64,000 nucleotides of DNA from RPQJ01 sp044226195 (GCA_044226195.1 JBGAHO010000022.1:1-64000); one strand, 5' to 3'; shown: positions 19,147 through 28,138, numbered from the stretch's first letter. Made by a program: numbers and translations. The notes: generated by a model not told the origin, from the letters alone.

Positions 19147-20352
19147 ATGACGCACGACTCCGCGCCGCCGCATTTCCAGCAGCCGCTGCTGCCGACGCCG
19201 TTCCACGAACGCTCGCGGGCGGCGAGCCAGCTCGATGCCTTCATCCCGTGGTCGGGCTACAGCACGGTCGACGTGTACACCACCGTCGAGCACGAGTACT
19301 TCGCGATCCGCAACGCGGCGACGCTCTACGACCTGACGCCGATGGTGAAGTACCGCGTCGGCGGCCCCGATGCCGAGCGCTACCTGAACCGCCTGGTCAC
19401 GCGCGACATCGCCAAGCTGCGCATCCAGCGCGTGGCCTACTGCGTCTGGTGCAACGACGACGGGCACGTCATCGACGACGGCACGATCTTCCGACTCGGC
19501 GAGCAGGAATACCGGCTGTGCACCGCCGAACGCCAGCTCGACTGGCTGCTGGCCTCGGCCATCGGCTTCGACGTCGAAGTACAGGAAGTCACGCACCGGA
19601 TCGCGGCCCTCGCGCTGCAGGGGCCGACGTCGTACTCGGTGCTCAAGACGCTGGGCCTCGCGGGGGTCGAGCGGCTGCGGCCGTTCGAACTCGGCACGTT
19701 CGCGGCGCCGGGTTTCGAGTTGACCGTCTCGCGCACGGGTTTCACGGGCGACCTCGGGTACGAGCTGTGGGTGGACCCGCGGGACGCGACGCGGCTCTGG
19801 GATGCGCTTTCCGCCATCCCGCGCCCGCGCGGCGTGCGGCCGATCGGCTCGAAGGCGCTCAACCTCGCGCGCATCGAGGCGGGCTTTCTGGCGCCGCACG
19901 TCGATTTTTTCCCCGCCGAGCACGCGCTGCGGGTCGGGCGCACGCGCTCGCCACTGGAACTCGGACTCGAGTGGCTGGTGGACTTCGGCAAGGGCCATTT
20001 CACCGGCCGGAGGGCCCTCCTGGCCGAGCAGCGGCGCGGACCGCGTCGCCGGCTGGTCGGGCTCGACGTCGAAGGCAACAAGCCCGCGCACAATGCGTTG
20101 CTGTACGCTGAGCGTGCCGGCCGCCACGAGATCGGCAGCGTGACCTCGGCCCTGTGGTCGCCGACCTGCAAGCGCAACCTCGCGCTGGCGATGGTCGATG
20201 CGCCGCACTTCGAGATCGGCAGCACGGTGTGGGCGGACGTGTACCTCAACCGCGAACTCGTCTGGGAGCGCAGGATGTGCCGGGCGCGCGTCGTCGAGAA
20301 GCCCTTCTTCGCTCCGGAACGCCGGCGCGCGACGCCGCCGGCGGAGTTCTGA
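19147..20352 (+). CDS. GcvT-family aminomethyltransferase (folate-dependent demethylase type)
   Basis: This 401-residue stand-alone member of the GcvT/DmdA family transfers a one-carbon unit to tetrahydrofolate. The GCV_T core spans ~45-290 with the characteristic ALQGPTS and SRTGFTGDLGYELWVDP, the latter lining the folate pocket. A C-terminal barrel follows (~300-395). There are no other glycine-cleavage genes (P, H, L proteins) nearby, so it is probably catabolic, accepting the methyl or methylene group released by upstream oxidation of a methylated amine. The ATG at 19147 lies one base after the previous stop; a longer frame (from 19111) is overlapped by the previous gene. It ends 3 bases before the ABC ATPase start. 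Confidence 0.87.
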   Translation: MTHDSAPPHFQQPLLPTPFHERSRAASQLDAFIPWSGYSTVDVYTTVEHEYFAIRNAATLYDLTPMVKYRVGGPDAERYLNRLVTRDIAKLRIQRVAYCVWCNDDGHVIDDGTIFRLGEQEYRLCTAERQLDWLLASAIGFDVEVQEVTHRIAALALQGPTSYSVLKTLGLAGVERLRPFELGTFAAPGFELTVSRTGFTGDLGYELWVDPRDATRLWDALSAIPRPRGVRPIGSKALNLARIEAGFLAPHVDFFPAEHALRVGRTRSPLELGLEWLVDFGKGHFTGRRALLAEQRRGPRRRLVGLDVEGNKPAHNALLYAERAGRHEIGSVTSALWSPTCKRNLALAMVDAPHFEIGSTVWADVYLNRELVWERRMCRARVVEKPFFAPERRRATPPAEF

Positions 20353-20355
20353 GCG

Positions 20356-21501
20356 GTGACCACCTCGCAGCCGAAGTCGCTGGCCGACCGGCCGTGGCTC
20401 GATCCTGCGGCCCGCCCGCAGATCGTCATCGAGTCCGTCAGCCGCAGCTTCGGTGCCGCGCCCGTGGTGGACAACGTCAGCCTGTCGATCTTCAAGGGCG
20501 AGATGTTCACGCTGGTCGGCGCGTCGGGCTGCGGCAAGACGACGCTGCTGCGCATGCTGGCCGGGTTCACGCGCCCGGATTCCGGCCGCATCCTGATCGA
20601 CGACGTGGACATGACCGACGTGCCGCCCCACCTGCGGCCCGTCAACATGATGTTCCAGTCCTACGCGCTGTTCCCGCACATGAGCGTCGAGGAGAACGTC
20701 GGCTACGGCCTGCGTCGAACCGACCTCGATCGCGCCACGCAGCGCAAGCGCGTCGCCGAGGCGCTGGAGATGGTGCGACTCGGCGGGCTCGGCGCCCGCA
20801 AGCCGCACCAGCTTTCGGGTGGCCAGCGTCAGCGCGTCGCCCTCGCCCGCGCGCTGATCCGGCGGCCGAAGGTGCTGCTGCTCGACGAGCCGCTGAGCGC
20901 GCTCGACCGCAAGCTACGCTCGGAGACGCAGTTCGAGTTGATGAACCTGCAGTACGAACTCGGCACCACGTTCGTGTTCGTCACCCACGACCAGGACGAG
21001 GCCATGGCGCTGTCGACGCGCATCGCGGTGATGAACCGCGGCCAGGTGCTGCAGGTCGGCGCGCCGGCCGAGATCTACGAGTTCCCGCAGAGCCGCTTCG
21101 TGGCCGACTTCGTCGGCACCACCAATTTCTTCGCGGGCACCGTGTGTGCCAACGGCGAAGGGCACGTGACGGTACGCTGCGAGGAGGCGGGCGGCGACCT
21201 GCTCGTCGACGACATCGGGCGCTTCACCGTCGGCCAGCAGGTGTGGGTTGCCGTGCGGCCCGAGAAGGTGCAGGTACGCAAGCAGCCCGCGACCGAGCCC
21301 GGCCTCAACCAGTTGCCGGGCATGGTGTGGGAACTCGGCTACCTGGGCGACCGCTCCACGTATCGCATCAAGACCGCCACCGGCAAGCTGGTCACCGTGT
21401 TCGCGCAGAACGACCAGCGCACGGCCGACTGGGCGATCGACTGGAGTGACGAGGTGTACATCAGCTGGCGGGCCGATGCGGCGATCGTCCTGCAATCCTG
21501 A
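20356..21501 (+). CDS. PotA/PotG-type ABC transporter ATPase
   Basis: This 381-residue cytoplasmic ATPase powers an importer of the polyamine/spermidine class. Motifs appear in order: Walker A GASGCGKTT (~54), Q-loop MMFQSYALFPHM, signature LSGGQRQRVALARAL, Walker B LLLDEPLSALD and the switch His in VTHDQDEAM. A C-terminal TOBE-like regulatory domain fills ~290-375. The GTG at 20356 follows the GcvT stop by 3 bases. No permease is adjacent. The PotB/PotC-like permeases at 9772-11525 and the binding protein at 8631 lack an ATPase, so this gene most likely completes that transporter. Confidence 0.88.
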   Translation: MTTSQPKSLADRPWLDPAARPQIVIESVSRSFGAAPVVDNVSLSIFKGEMFTLVGASGCGKTTLLRMLAGFTRPDSGRILIDDVDMTDVPPHLRPVNMMFQSYALFPHMSVEENVGYGLRRTDLDRATQRKRVAEALEMVRLGGLGARKPHQLSGGQRQRVALARALIRRPKVLLLDEPLSALDRKLRSETQFELMNLQYELGTTFVFVTHDQDEAMALSTRIAVMNRGQVLQVGAPAEIYEFPQSRFVADFVGTTNFFAGTVCANGEGHVTVRCEEAGGDLLVDDIGRFTVGQQVWVAVRPEKVQVRKQPATEPGLNQLPGMVWELGYLGDRSTYRIKTATGKLVTVFAQNDQRTADWAIDWSDEVYISWRADAAIVLQS

Positions 21502-21571
21502 TCCTGGCCCGGTGGCGGACCCTGGTCCGCGCGCCGGTTTCGATGGCCTGTGCAAGCTCGCGGAGACCACC

Positions 21572-23938
21572 ATGAAACCGACCCGTGTTCCCTGGCAGCC
21601 GACCGCTGTGAGTGCGCTCCTGCTCGCGGCTTCCGCGCCGACGGCGCTGGCGGCCGATGAGGCCGGCGGACGACTCGAGGAAATCGTCGTCACGGCGCAG
21701 AAGCGCGTGGAGTCGCTCGACAAGGTGCCGATGAGCGTCACCGCGATCGACGAGCAGGCGCTGGAGGCGCAGCGCGTCAAGGCCATCGACGACGTGGCAC
21801 GGCTGGTGCCCGGCCTCAACCTGCGCTCCAACAGCTACCTCGGCGACCCGACCATCTCGGTGCGCGGCATCAGCTCGACCGCGGGCTCGGCGACCACCGG
21901 CATCTACATCGACGAGACGCCGATCCAGACCCGCAACAACGACATCACGACCAGCAACGCGTATCCAAAGGTCTTCGACCTGCAGCAGGTCGAAGTGCTG
22001 CGCGGCCCGCAGGGCACGCTGTACGGTGCCGGCTCCGAAGGCGGCACGGTGCGCTTCATCACGCCGCAGCCGAGCCTGACCCGGAGCGACGGCTTTGCGC
22101 GAGCCGAGATCTCGGCGACCCAGGGCGGCGACCCGAGCTGGGAAGTCGGCGGGGCCTGGGGTGGACCGCTGAGCCCGGACAAGCTCGGCCTGCGCGCGAG
22201 CGCCTGGCACCGCGAGCAGGGCGGCTACATCGACCGTGTCTCGCCGCAGACCGGCGAGATGCTCGATCGAAACTCGAATTCCGCGACGGACGATGTCGCG
22301 CGCGTCGCCCTGCGCTACCAGGCCACCGAGCGGTTCACCGTCGACCTGTCGGTCTACTACCAGCGCTCGCGCCAGGATGACCAGGGCCTCTCTTGGGAGG
22401 GGGCCGGCAAGGACCGCGCGCTATACCAGCTGCCGTCGCCGATCACCGACCGCTTCGTGCTGCCGAGCCTGGACCTCGGCCTGCAGTTCGACGGCTTCAC
22501 CGCGCGCTCGATCACCTCGTACTTCGATCGCAAGGCGGAGCGCTATGCGGATGCGACCGCGTTCGACCTCTCGGGCCTGCTGCCGGGCGGTGCGATCGCG
22601 ATCCCGCCCGATCCGGCCCATCCGGAATACGCCGCCTACGTGGCCAACAGCTTCTATCGCAATTCGCAGAAGAACTGGACGCAGGAATTTCGCCTCGTCT
22701 CCGACGATGCGCCGGGTGATCGCTGGTCGTGGGTCGGTGGACTCTTCTACCAGCACAACGAGCAGGGACTCTACGACTGGTACGCCGAGCCGCTCGGCAC
22801 CGTCACCGAGTACCTCGATTCGCTCACCGAGCCGAACATCTGCCAGGACCCGGAGACCGGCCTCTCGTACGGTCCGGGGGTTGCCGATTGCTTCGGCGTC
22901 GACCTGATCGACGGCATCTACTCGGGCATCCAGGACCAGTCGTCGACCGAGAGCGAGATCGCGGCCTACGCGAACGTCGCCTACAAGTTCACGCCGGCGC
23001 TGACCGGCAAGCTCGGCCTGCGCGTCGCGCGCAGCAAGTTCGAGTACGTCGACCGGCAGGACGGACCGTACACCGGCGGCCCGACCGTCGCGCGCGGCTC
23101 GCAATCGGAGACGCCAGTCACGCCGATGGTCAGCCTGTCGTACCAGATGACGGACGACACGCTGTTCTACGGCACGGCTGCCAAGGGCTACCGCATCGGC
23201 GGCGCCAACTCCTCGCTGGCCGGCAACCCCGCGTGCACGGTCGACCTCGACGAACTCGGCATCGCCGACGTGCCGCCCACCTACGACTCGGACTCGGTGT
23301 GGAGCTACGAGCTGGGCGCGAAGACGCGCGTCGGCGGGGCGCTCGCGCTCGATGCGAGCGTGTACTGGATCGACTGGAAGAACATCCAGCAGCTGGTGTA
23401 CCTGCCGACCTGCGGCTATTACTTCACCGACAACGTCGGCGCGGCCCGCAGCCGCGGCTTCGACCTGCAGGCGGCGTGGGCGGTCACGAGCGGGCTGACG
23501 CTGTCGGGCACGGTGGGCTACACCGATGCGAAGTACACCCAGACCGTGGGGCCCTCGAGTGCCGTGCTGGTCGTCGACGGCGACCGGCTGCCGACACCGG
23601 AATGGACCGCGACCTTCGCGGCCGAATACCGCTTCGCGGTCGGCGCGACCGAGTCGTTCCTGCGCGGCGACTACCAGTATGCGGGTTCCTACGAACGCTT
23701 CGGTTCGCCGGTGACCTTCAGCTACGACCCGGCGACCACCCACCAGCCGGCCACGAACTACGTGTCCATGCGGGCGGGTGTGACCCTCGGGGCCTGGGAC
23801 CTCGCGCTGTTCGTCGACAACCTGTTCGACGATCGCACCTCGCTGTACCGGTACCACGACACGTACGACTCGCCGGGCTTCCGCAACCAGCGCTTCCGGC
23901 CGCGGACGACCGGCCTGACGCTCGAATACTCCTTCTGA
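21572..23938 (+). CDS. TonB-dependent outer-membrane receptor
   Basis: This 788-residue outer-membrane importer uses TonB energy. A Sec signal peptide covers ~1-28 (ALLLAASAPTALA). A TonB-box-like EEIVVTAQKRVESLDKVPMS follows, then the plug domain (~45-165, ending EVLRGPQGTLYGAGSEGGTV) and a 22-strand type barrel closing with an aromatic C-terminal residue (LEYSF). This plug style is common in proteobacterial receptors for diverse organic substrates, not only siderophores. No ferric-uptake regulator site was seen. It follows the ABC ATPase by 70 bases with its own ribosome site (CGGAG), so it may carry the same nutrient as the importer across the outer membrane. An inverted repeat follows the stop. 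Confidence 0.9.
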   Translation: MKPTRVPWQPTAVSALLLAASAPTALAADEAGGRLEEIVVTAQKRVESLDKVPMSVTAIDEQALEAQRVKAIDDVARLVPGLNLRSNSYLGDPTISVRGISSTAGSATTGIYIDETPIQTRNNDITTSNAYPKVFDLQQVEVLRGPQGTLYGAGSEGGTVRFITPQPSLTRSDGFARAEISATQGGDPSWEVGGAWGGPLSPDKLGLRASAWHREQGGYIDRVSPQTGEMLDRNSNSATDDVARVALRYQATERFTVDLSVYYQRSRQDDQGLSWEGAGKDRALYQLPSPITDRFVLPSLDLGLQFDGFTARSITSYFDRKAERYADATAFDLSGLLPGGAIAIPPDPAHPEYAAYVANSFYRNSQKNWTQEFRLVSDDAPGDRWSWVGGLFYQHNEQGLYDWYAEPLGTVTEYLDSLTEPNICQDPETGLSYGPGVADCFGVDLIDGIYSGIQDQSSTESEIAAYANVAYKFTPALTGKLGLRVARSKFEYVDRQDGPYTGGPTVARGSQSETPVTPMVSLSYQMTDDTLFYGTAAKGYRIGGANSSLAGNPACTVDLDELGIADVPPTYDSDSVWSYELGAKTRVGGALALDASVYWIDWKNIQQLVYLPTCGYYFTDNVGAARSRGFDLQAAWAVTSGLTLSGTVGYTDAKYTQTVGPSSAVLVVDGDRLPTPEWTATFAAEYRFAVGATESFLRGDYQYAGSYERFGSPVTFSYDPATTHQPATNYVSMRAGVTLGAWDLALFVDNLFDDRTSLYRYHDTYDSPGFRNQRFRPRTTGLTLEYSF

Positions 23939-23940
23939 CC

Positions 23941-23969
23941 GACGGCGCGGCCCGGCCCGCGCCGCCGTC
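23941..23969 (+). terminator. Possible hairpin after the TonB receptor gene
   Basis: GACGGCG (23941-23947) and CGCCGTC (23963-23969) form a seven-pair G+C-rich stem immediately after the receptor stop, with further pairing possible in the loop. There is no T run, so if it ends transcription it is not a classic intrinsic terminator. It separates the receptor gene from the carnitine promoter that begins a few bases later. Confidence 0.3.
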
Positions 23970-23973
23970 CGGG

Positions 23974-23996
23974 TGGTATTATCATGGCCGTGACAA
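23974..23996 (+). promoter_or_regulatory. Extended -10 promoter with overlapping operator for the carnitine dehydrogenase operon
   Basis: TGG followed by TATTAT (23977-23982) makes an extended -10 element. It is overlapped by TTATCATGGCCGTGACAA (23979-23996), an inverted repeat with two mismatched pairs. The same pattern, TTATCATnnCCGTGAyAA, occurs on the minus strand before the BKACE operon at 31139-31158. Two sites at the heads of two related operons point to a shared repressor, most simply the TetR gene at 25544. Confidence 0.6.
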
Positions 23997-24054
23997 AACG
24001 GGCAGCCGCGGCCACCGGGCCGCAGGGGCCCGGCCGGATCCACGGGAGAGCCAG

Positions 24055-25539
24055 ATGCGTGCAGTGAAGACCCTCGGGTTGCTGGGTACGGGCGTGATCG
24101 GCGCCGGCTGGGCGGCGCGCGCGCTGCACTTCGGCATCGACGTCATCGCCGCGGACGTGAAGCCGGAGATGGAGCGCTGGCTGCGCGAGGCGGTCGCCAA
24201 TGCCGAGCCTGCGCTCGCGCGCCTGACGCTGGCCCCGTTGCCGCGCAAGGGTACGCTCTCGTTCACCACCGACGCGAATGAAATGGCGCGCCGCGCCGAC
24301 TTCATCCAGGAGAACATCCCGGAGCAGCTCGAGCTGAAGCAAAAGGTGCTGGGCGCCGTCAGCCGGCACGCCGCGGCCGACGTGATCATCGCCTCGAGCA
24401 CCTCGGGCCTCATGCCGTCCGACCTGCAGCGCGACCTCGCCCATCCGGAGCGCTTCCTCGTGGCGCATCCGTTCAACCCGGTCTACCTGCTGCCGTTGGT
24501 CGAGCTCGTGGGTGGCGAGACGACGTCGGCCGCGACGATCGACGCGGCCGCAGTGTTCCTGCGCTACATCGGCATGCACCCGCTGCACGTGCGCAAGGAA
24601 GTGCCGGGCCACCTCACCGACCGGCTGCAGGAGGCGCTGTGGCGCGAGATCCTGCACATCATCAACGACGGCGTCGCCACCACGCGCGAGCTGGACGAGT
24701 CGATCATCTACGGCCCCGGCCTGCGCTGGGCCGGCATGGGCACCAACCTCATCTACCACCTCGCGGGCGGCGAGACCGGCATGCGCCACATGCTGCACCA
24801 GTTCGGTCCCTGCCTGAAATGGCCGTGGACGAAGCTCGAGGCGCCGGAGCTGACCGAGCAACTGATCGATCGCATGGTCGAGGGCACGCAGGAGCAAGCC
24901 GCCGGGCGCTCCATCCGCGAACTCGAGCGGCTGCGCGACGACTACCTCGTCTCCATCCAGCAGGTGCTGCGCCAGTACGACCTCGGCGCGGGCTCGACGC
25001 TGCGCAAGCTCGAGGAGCGGCTCTACGTCGACGCGGGCCGCGCGGCGGGTGACGAGCAGCCGCGGGCGGGCCAGCCGCTCAGGACGCTGCGCTCGGTGGT
25101 GCGTCCCGAGTGGATCGACTACAACGGGCACATGAGCGAGTCCTGCTACCTGCAGGCGTTCGGCGACGCCATGGATGCCCTGCACCGGCGCGTCGGCGTG
25201 GACGAGGCGTATCGCGCCACTTCGCGCATGTTCTACACGGTGGAAAGCCACCTCACGCACCAGGCCGAGGCGCGCGCCAACGAGCCGATCGAAGTCACGA
25301 CGCAGGTGCTGGCGGTCGACGACAAGCGGCTGCACGTGTTCCACCGCCTGCACCGCGCCAGCGACGGCCAGCTGCTCGCCACAGCGGAACAGATGCACCT
25401 GCACGTCGACACCGCGAAGCAGAAGGCGGCGCCGATCGATGCGGCCGTGAAGGCGCGGCTGGACCAGTTGCTGGCGCTGCATCGGAGCCTGCCCGCGCCG
25501 GCGGAAGCCGGGCGCCGCGTCGGGCTGCGCGCGGGCTGA
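24055..25539 (+). CDS. lcdH: L-carnitine 3-dehydrogenase fused to a hotdog thioesterase
   Basis: This 494-residue bifunctional enzyme first oxidises L-carnitine to 3-dehydrocarnitine with NAD+. Residues ~1-320 form a 3-hydroxyacyl-CoA-dehydrogenase-type fold with the NAD motif GLLGTGVIGAGWAARA and HPFNP (H138). Residues ~345-480 form a hotdog thioesterase with the catalytic-type motif D355-Y-N-G-H-M. Such fused forms occur in carnitine degraders, where the thioesterase is taken to split betainyl-CoA into glycine betaine and CoA. That fits the BKACE enzyme at 30192, which would make betainyl-CoA. The ATG at 24055 has GGGAGAG upstream. It heads an operon with a TetR regulator and an acyl-CoA dehydrogenase. 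Other hydroxy-acid substrates are possible but less likely given the fusion and context. Confidence 0.88.
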   Translation: MRAVKTLGLLGTGVIGAGWAARALHFGIDVIAADVKPEMERWLREAVANAEPALARLTLAPLPRKGTLSFTTDANEMARRADFIQENIPEQLELKQKVLGAVSRHAAADVIIASSTSGLMPSDLQRDLAHPERFLVAHPFNPVYLLPLVELVGGETTSAATIDAAAVFLRYIGMHPLHVRKEVPGHLTDRLQEALWREILHIINDGVATTRELDESIIYGPGLRWAGMGTNLIYHLAGGETGMRHMLHQFGPCLKWPWTKLEAPELTEQLIDRMVEGTQEQAAGRSIRELERLRDDYLVSIQQVLRQYDLGAGSTLRKLEERLYVDAGRAAGDEQPRAGQPLRTLRSVVRPEWIDYNGHMSESCYLQAFGDAMDALHRRVGVDEAYRATSRMFYTVESHLTHQAEARANEPIEVTTQVLAVDDKRLHVFHRLHRASDGQLLATAEQMHLHVDTAKQKAAPIDAAVKARLDQLLALHRSLPAPAEAGRRVGLRAG

Positions 25540-25543
25540 TCCC

Positions 25544-26146
25544 ATGCCCAAGGCCGTCGACCACGGGCAGCGCCGCGAGCAGATCGCGCACGCGGCGTGC
25601 ACGGTCGTCGCGCGGCGAGGCTTCGAGAGGGCGACGGTCGCGCACATCGCCAAGGCCGCCGGCTACACGACCGGCATGCTGCCGCATTACTTCGACTCCA
25701 AGCAGGAGATCCTGCTCGCGGCCCTGCGCCTGAGCCTGCGCCGCATGGAGGCGCGACTGAAGGCGGCGGCCGGCGAGCAACCCGACCTGCTGGCGGTGCT
25801 CACCGAAGCACTGCCCCTCGACGAATCGCGCATGACCGAGTGCGCGTTCTGGACGGCGTTCTGGGGCCAGGTGTCGACCGATCCCGAGGCCCGGCGGCTG
25901 AATGCCTGGGTGCATCGCGAGTACGGCAAGCTGTTCCGCAAGTGCGTGGCGACACATTGGCCGCAATCCGCGGGCTGGCCGGTCGCGCGGCGCCAACAGG
26001 CCGTGCTCTCCATCATGACCTTCATCAACGGCCTCACGACCAGCGCCGTCACGAGCCCGTCCGACTGGCCGGCGGCGCGCCAGGTCGAGCAGCTCGGATT
26101 GCAGCTCGAGATGCTGCAGCGCTGGGCCGAGCGCGGCCGGCGCTAG
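25544..26146 (+). CDS. TetR-family transcriptional regulator, BetI-like
   Basis: This 200-residue repressor has an N-terminal helix-turn-helix (ATVAHIAKAAGYTTGMLPHY, ~28-47) and a helical ligand domain containing ECAFWTAFWGQVS, a pattern shared with BetI. BetI binds choline-type ligands, so a carnitine-related inducer is plausible. The ATG lies 4 bases after the carnitine dehydrogenase stop, so it is co-transcribed and probably autoregulated through the operator at 23979-23996. The matching operator before BKACE suggests it controls both operons. It differs from the TetR-Rieske fusion in having no extra domain. Confidence 0.9.
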   Translation: MPKAVDHGQRREQIAHAACTVVARRGFERATVAHIAKAAGYTTGMLPHYFDSKQEILLAALRLSLRRMEARLKAAAGEQPDLLAVLTEALPLDESRMTECAFWTAFWGQVSTDPEARRLNAWVHREYGKLFRKCVATHWPQSAGWPVARRQQAVLSIMTFINGLTTSAVTSPSDWPAARQVEQLGLQLEMLQRWAERGRR

Positions 26147-26179
26147 CTTCCAACGATTTCCGCAGCACAGGCGAACCCC

Positions 26180-27343
26180 ATGGACTTTTCCCTCAGCGAA
26201 GAACAGCAGCTGATCATCAAGACCACGCGTGACTTCGTCGAGCGCGAGCTGTACCCCCACGAGAAGGAAGTGGAGGAGACCGGCGTGCTGCGCCCGGAGC
26301 TGCAGCGCGAGCTGCAGGCGAAGGCGGTGGCGGCGGGGCTGTACGCGGCCAACATGCCGACCGAAGTCGGCGGTGGCGGGCTCGATACGGTGAGCTGGGT
26401 GATGTACGAGAAGGAACTCGGCCGCACCAACTACGCGCTGCATTACAACTGCGTGGGCCGGCCGTCGAACATCCTGCTGGCCTGCGAGGGCGAGCAGCGC
26501 GAGCGCTATCTGCTGCCGGCGGTGCGCGGTGAGCGGGTCGACTGCCTCGCCATGACGGAGCCGGGGGCAGGATCGGACCTGCGCGCGATCCGCACGACGG
26601 CGGTGCAGAAGGGCGGCGACTTCGTCATCAACGGCACCAAGCACTTCATCAGCCACGCCGACCATGCCGACTTCGTCATCCTGCTCGCGGCCACCGACAC
26701 CGTGCAGGACGCGCGTGGCAATCGCGCCGTGCTCACCGCGTTCCTGATCGACAAGGGGCATCCCGGCTTCCAGGTGCTCGACGGCTACCGGAACGTCTCG
26801 CACCGCGGCTACAACAACTGCATCCTGCAGTTCGACGACTGCCGCGTGCCGCGTTCGGCGGTGCTCGGTGAAGTGCACAAGGGCTTCGAGGTGGCGAACA
26901 CCTGGCTCGGCGCGACGCGCCTGCAGGTCGCGGCCACTTGCCTCGGCCGCGCGGACCGCGCGCTCGAGCTGGCCAAGGAATGGGCCGTGCAGCGCGTGCA
27001 GTTCGGCCAGCAGATCGGCCGCTTCCAGGGCGTCAGCTTCAAGCTGGCCGACATGGCCGTCGAACTGCGTGCGGCCGAACTGCTGGTACTCGAAGCGGCC
27101 TGGAAACAGGATCAGCGCATCGCGACCGACATGGACATGGCGATCGCCAAGGTGAAAGCCACCGAGATGCTGGCCATGGTCGCCGACGAGGCCTTGCAGA
27201 TCCACGGCGGCATGGGCCTGATGACCGAGCTGCCGCTCGAGCGCATCTGGCGCGACGCGCGCATCGAGCGCATCTGGGACGGCACCAGCGAGGTGCAGCG
27301 CCACATCATCTCGCGGGCGCTGCTGCGGCCGCTGGGCGGCTGA
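26180..27343 (+). CDS. Acyl-CoA dehydrogenase, possibly acting on carnitine-derived CoA esters
   Basis: This 387-residue FAD flavoenzyme of the acyl-CoA dehydrogenase family introduces or removes a 2,3 double bond in an acyl-CoA. Family motifs are MTEPGAGSDLRAIRT (~128-142), the FAD-binding RVQFGQQIGRFQGV, QIHGGMGLM and IERIWDGTSEVQRHI at the C-terminus. The position that normally holds the catalytic Glu (Y-E-G-T) is Asp here (D367 in IWDGT). Next to a CaiD homologue, the natural guess is a gamma-butyrobetainyl-CoA or crotonobetainyl-CoA enzyme like CaiA, though branched-chain substrates are also possible. It is the last gene of the dehydrogenase-TetR operon, with a weak ribosome site, and converges on caiD with 12 bases between stops. 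Confidence 0.87.
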   Translation: MDFSLSEEQQLIIKTTRDFVERELYPHEKEVEETGVLRPELQRELQAKAVAAGLYAANMPTEVGGGGLDTVSWVMYEKELGRTNYALHYNCVGRPSNILLACEGEQRERYLLPAVRGERVDCLAMTEPGAGSDLRAIRTTAVQKGGDFVINGTKHFISHADHADFVILLAATDTVQDARGNRAVLTAFLIDKGHPGFQVLDGYRNVSHRGYNNCILQFDDCRVPRSAVLGEVHKGFEVANTWLGATRLQVAATCLGRADRALELAKEWAVQRVQFGQQIGRFQGVSFKLADMAVELRAAELLVLEAAWKQDQRIATDMDMAIAKVKATEMLAMVADEALQIHGGMGLMTELPLERIWRDARIERIWDGTSEVQRHIISRALLRPLGG

Positions 27344-27355
27344 GTCAGCCTGCGG

Positions 27356-28138
27356 CTAGCGACCCGTCCAGCGCGGCGGGCGCTTTTCCGCGAAGGCGCG
27401 TGCGCCTTCCTTGAGGTCCTCGGAGCGCACCACGCGCTGCACCATGTCGAGCGAGTCGTGCAGCGCGAAGGCTTCGTGCTCCGGCACCATCTCGCTGTGG
27501 CGCAGCAGCTGCTTGATGGCCGGGAACAGCAGCGGCGGCCCGGCTGCGAGCTGTTGCGCGATCTCGCGCGCCTTGGCGAGCGACTGGCCCTTGGGCACCA
27601 CGTGGTTGGCGAGGCCCCAGTGCTTGGCTTCCGTCGCGTCCATCCAGCGGCCGGTCAGCAGGAACTCGACCGCGACGTGATACGGGACGCGCCGGCGCAG
27701 CTTGATCGTGCCCGCATCGGGCAGCACGCCCACGTTGATCTCGGGCAGGGCGAAACGCGCGTGCTCTTCCATCACGATGATGTCGGTGCCGAGCACGATC
27801 TCGAAGCCGCCGCCGCAGGCGATGCCGTTCACGGCCGCGATCACCGGCTTGTTCAGGTTGCGCGGGTAGTTGAGGCCGCCGAAGCCGCCCACGCCCCAGT
27901 CTTCGTCGGACTTCTCGCCCTCGGCCGCGCCCTTGAGGTCCCAGCCCGGCGAGAAGAATTTCTCGCCCGTGCCCGTGATGATGGCGACGCGCAGCTCCGG
28001 GTCGTCGCGAAATCCGCACACGACGTCGTTGAGCCGCCGGCTCGCGGCGAGGTTGATCGCATTGGCCTTGGGCCGGTCGATCGTGATCTCGAGGATCGCG
28101 CCGTTGCGCTCGGTGCGGATGCCGTCCTGGGTGCTCAT
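27356..28138 (-). CDS. caiD: CaiD-like carnitinyl-CoA dehydratase (crotonase family)
   Basis: This 260-residue crotonase is predicted to interconvert carnitinyl-CoA and crotonobetainyl-CoA. From memory of E. coli CaiD (261 residues), several blocks match closely: ILEITIDRPKANAI, FRDDPELRVAIITGTGEKFF, GWDLKGAAEGE, KPVIAAVNGIACGGGFE and FAEKRPPRWTGR. The oxyanion-hole glycines (GGGFE) are present and the downstream acidic residue sits in FALPEINVGVLPDAG. The ATG at 28138 overlaps the stop of the acyl-CoA ligase by four bases (ATGA), so it is the third gene of the BKACE operon. A general enoyl-CoA hydratase is the alternative, but the CaiD-like blocks and neighbours favour carnitine. Confidence 0.82.
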   Translation of the reverse strand: MSTQDGIRTERNGAILEITIDRPKANAINLAASRRLNDVVCGFRDDPELRVAIITGTGEKFFSPGWDLKGAAEGEKSDEDWGVGGFGGLNYPRNLNKPVIAAVNGIACGGGFEIVLGTDIIVMEEHARFALPEINVGVLPDAGTIKLRRRVPYHVAVEFLLTGRWMDATEAKHWGLANHVVPKGQSLAKAREIAQQLAAGPPLLFPAIKQLLRHSEMVPEHEAFALHDSLDMVQRVVRSEDLKEGARAFAEKRPPRWTGR

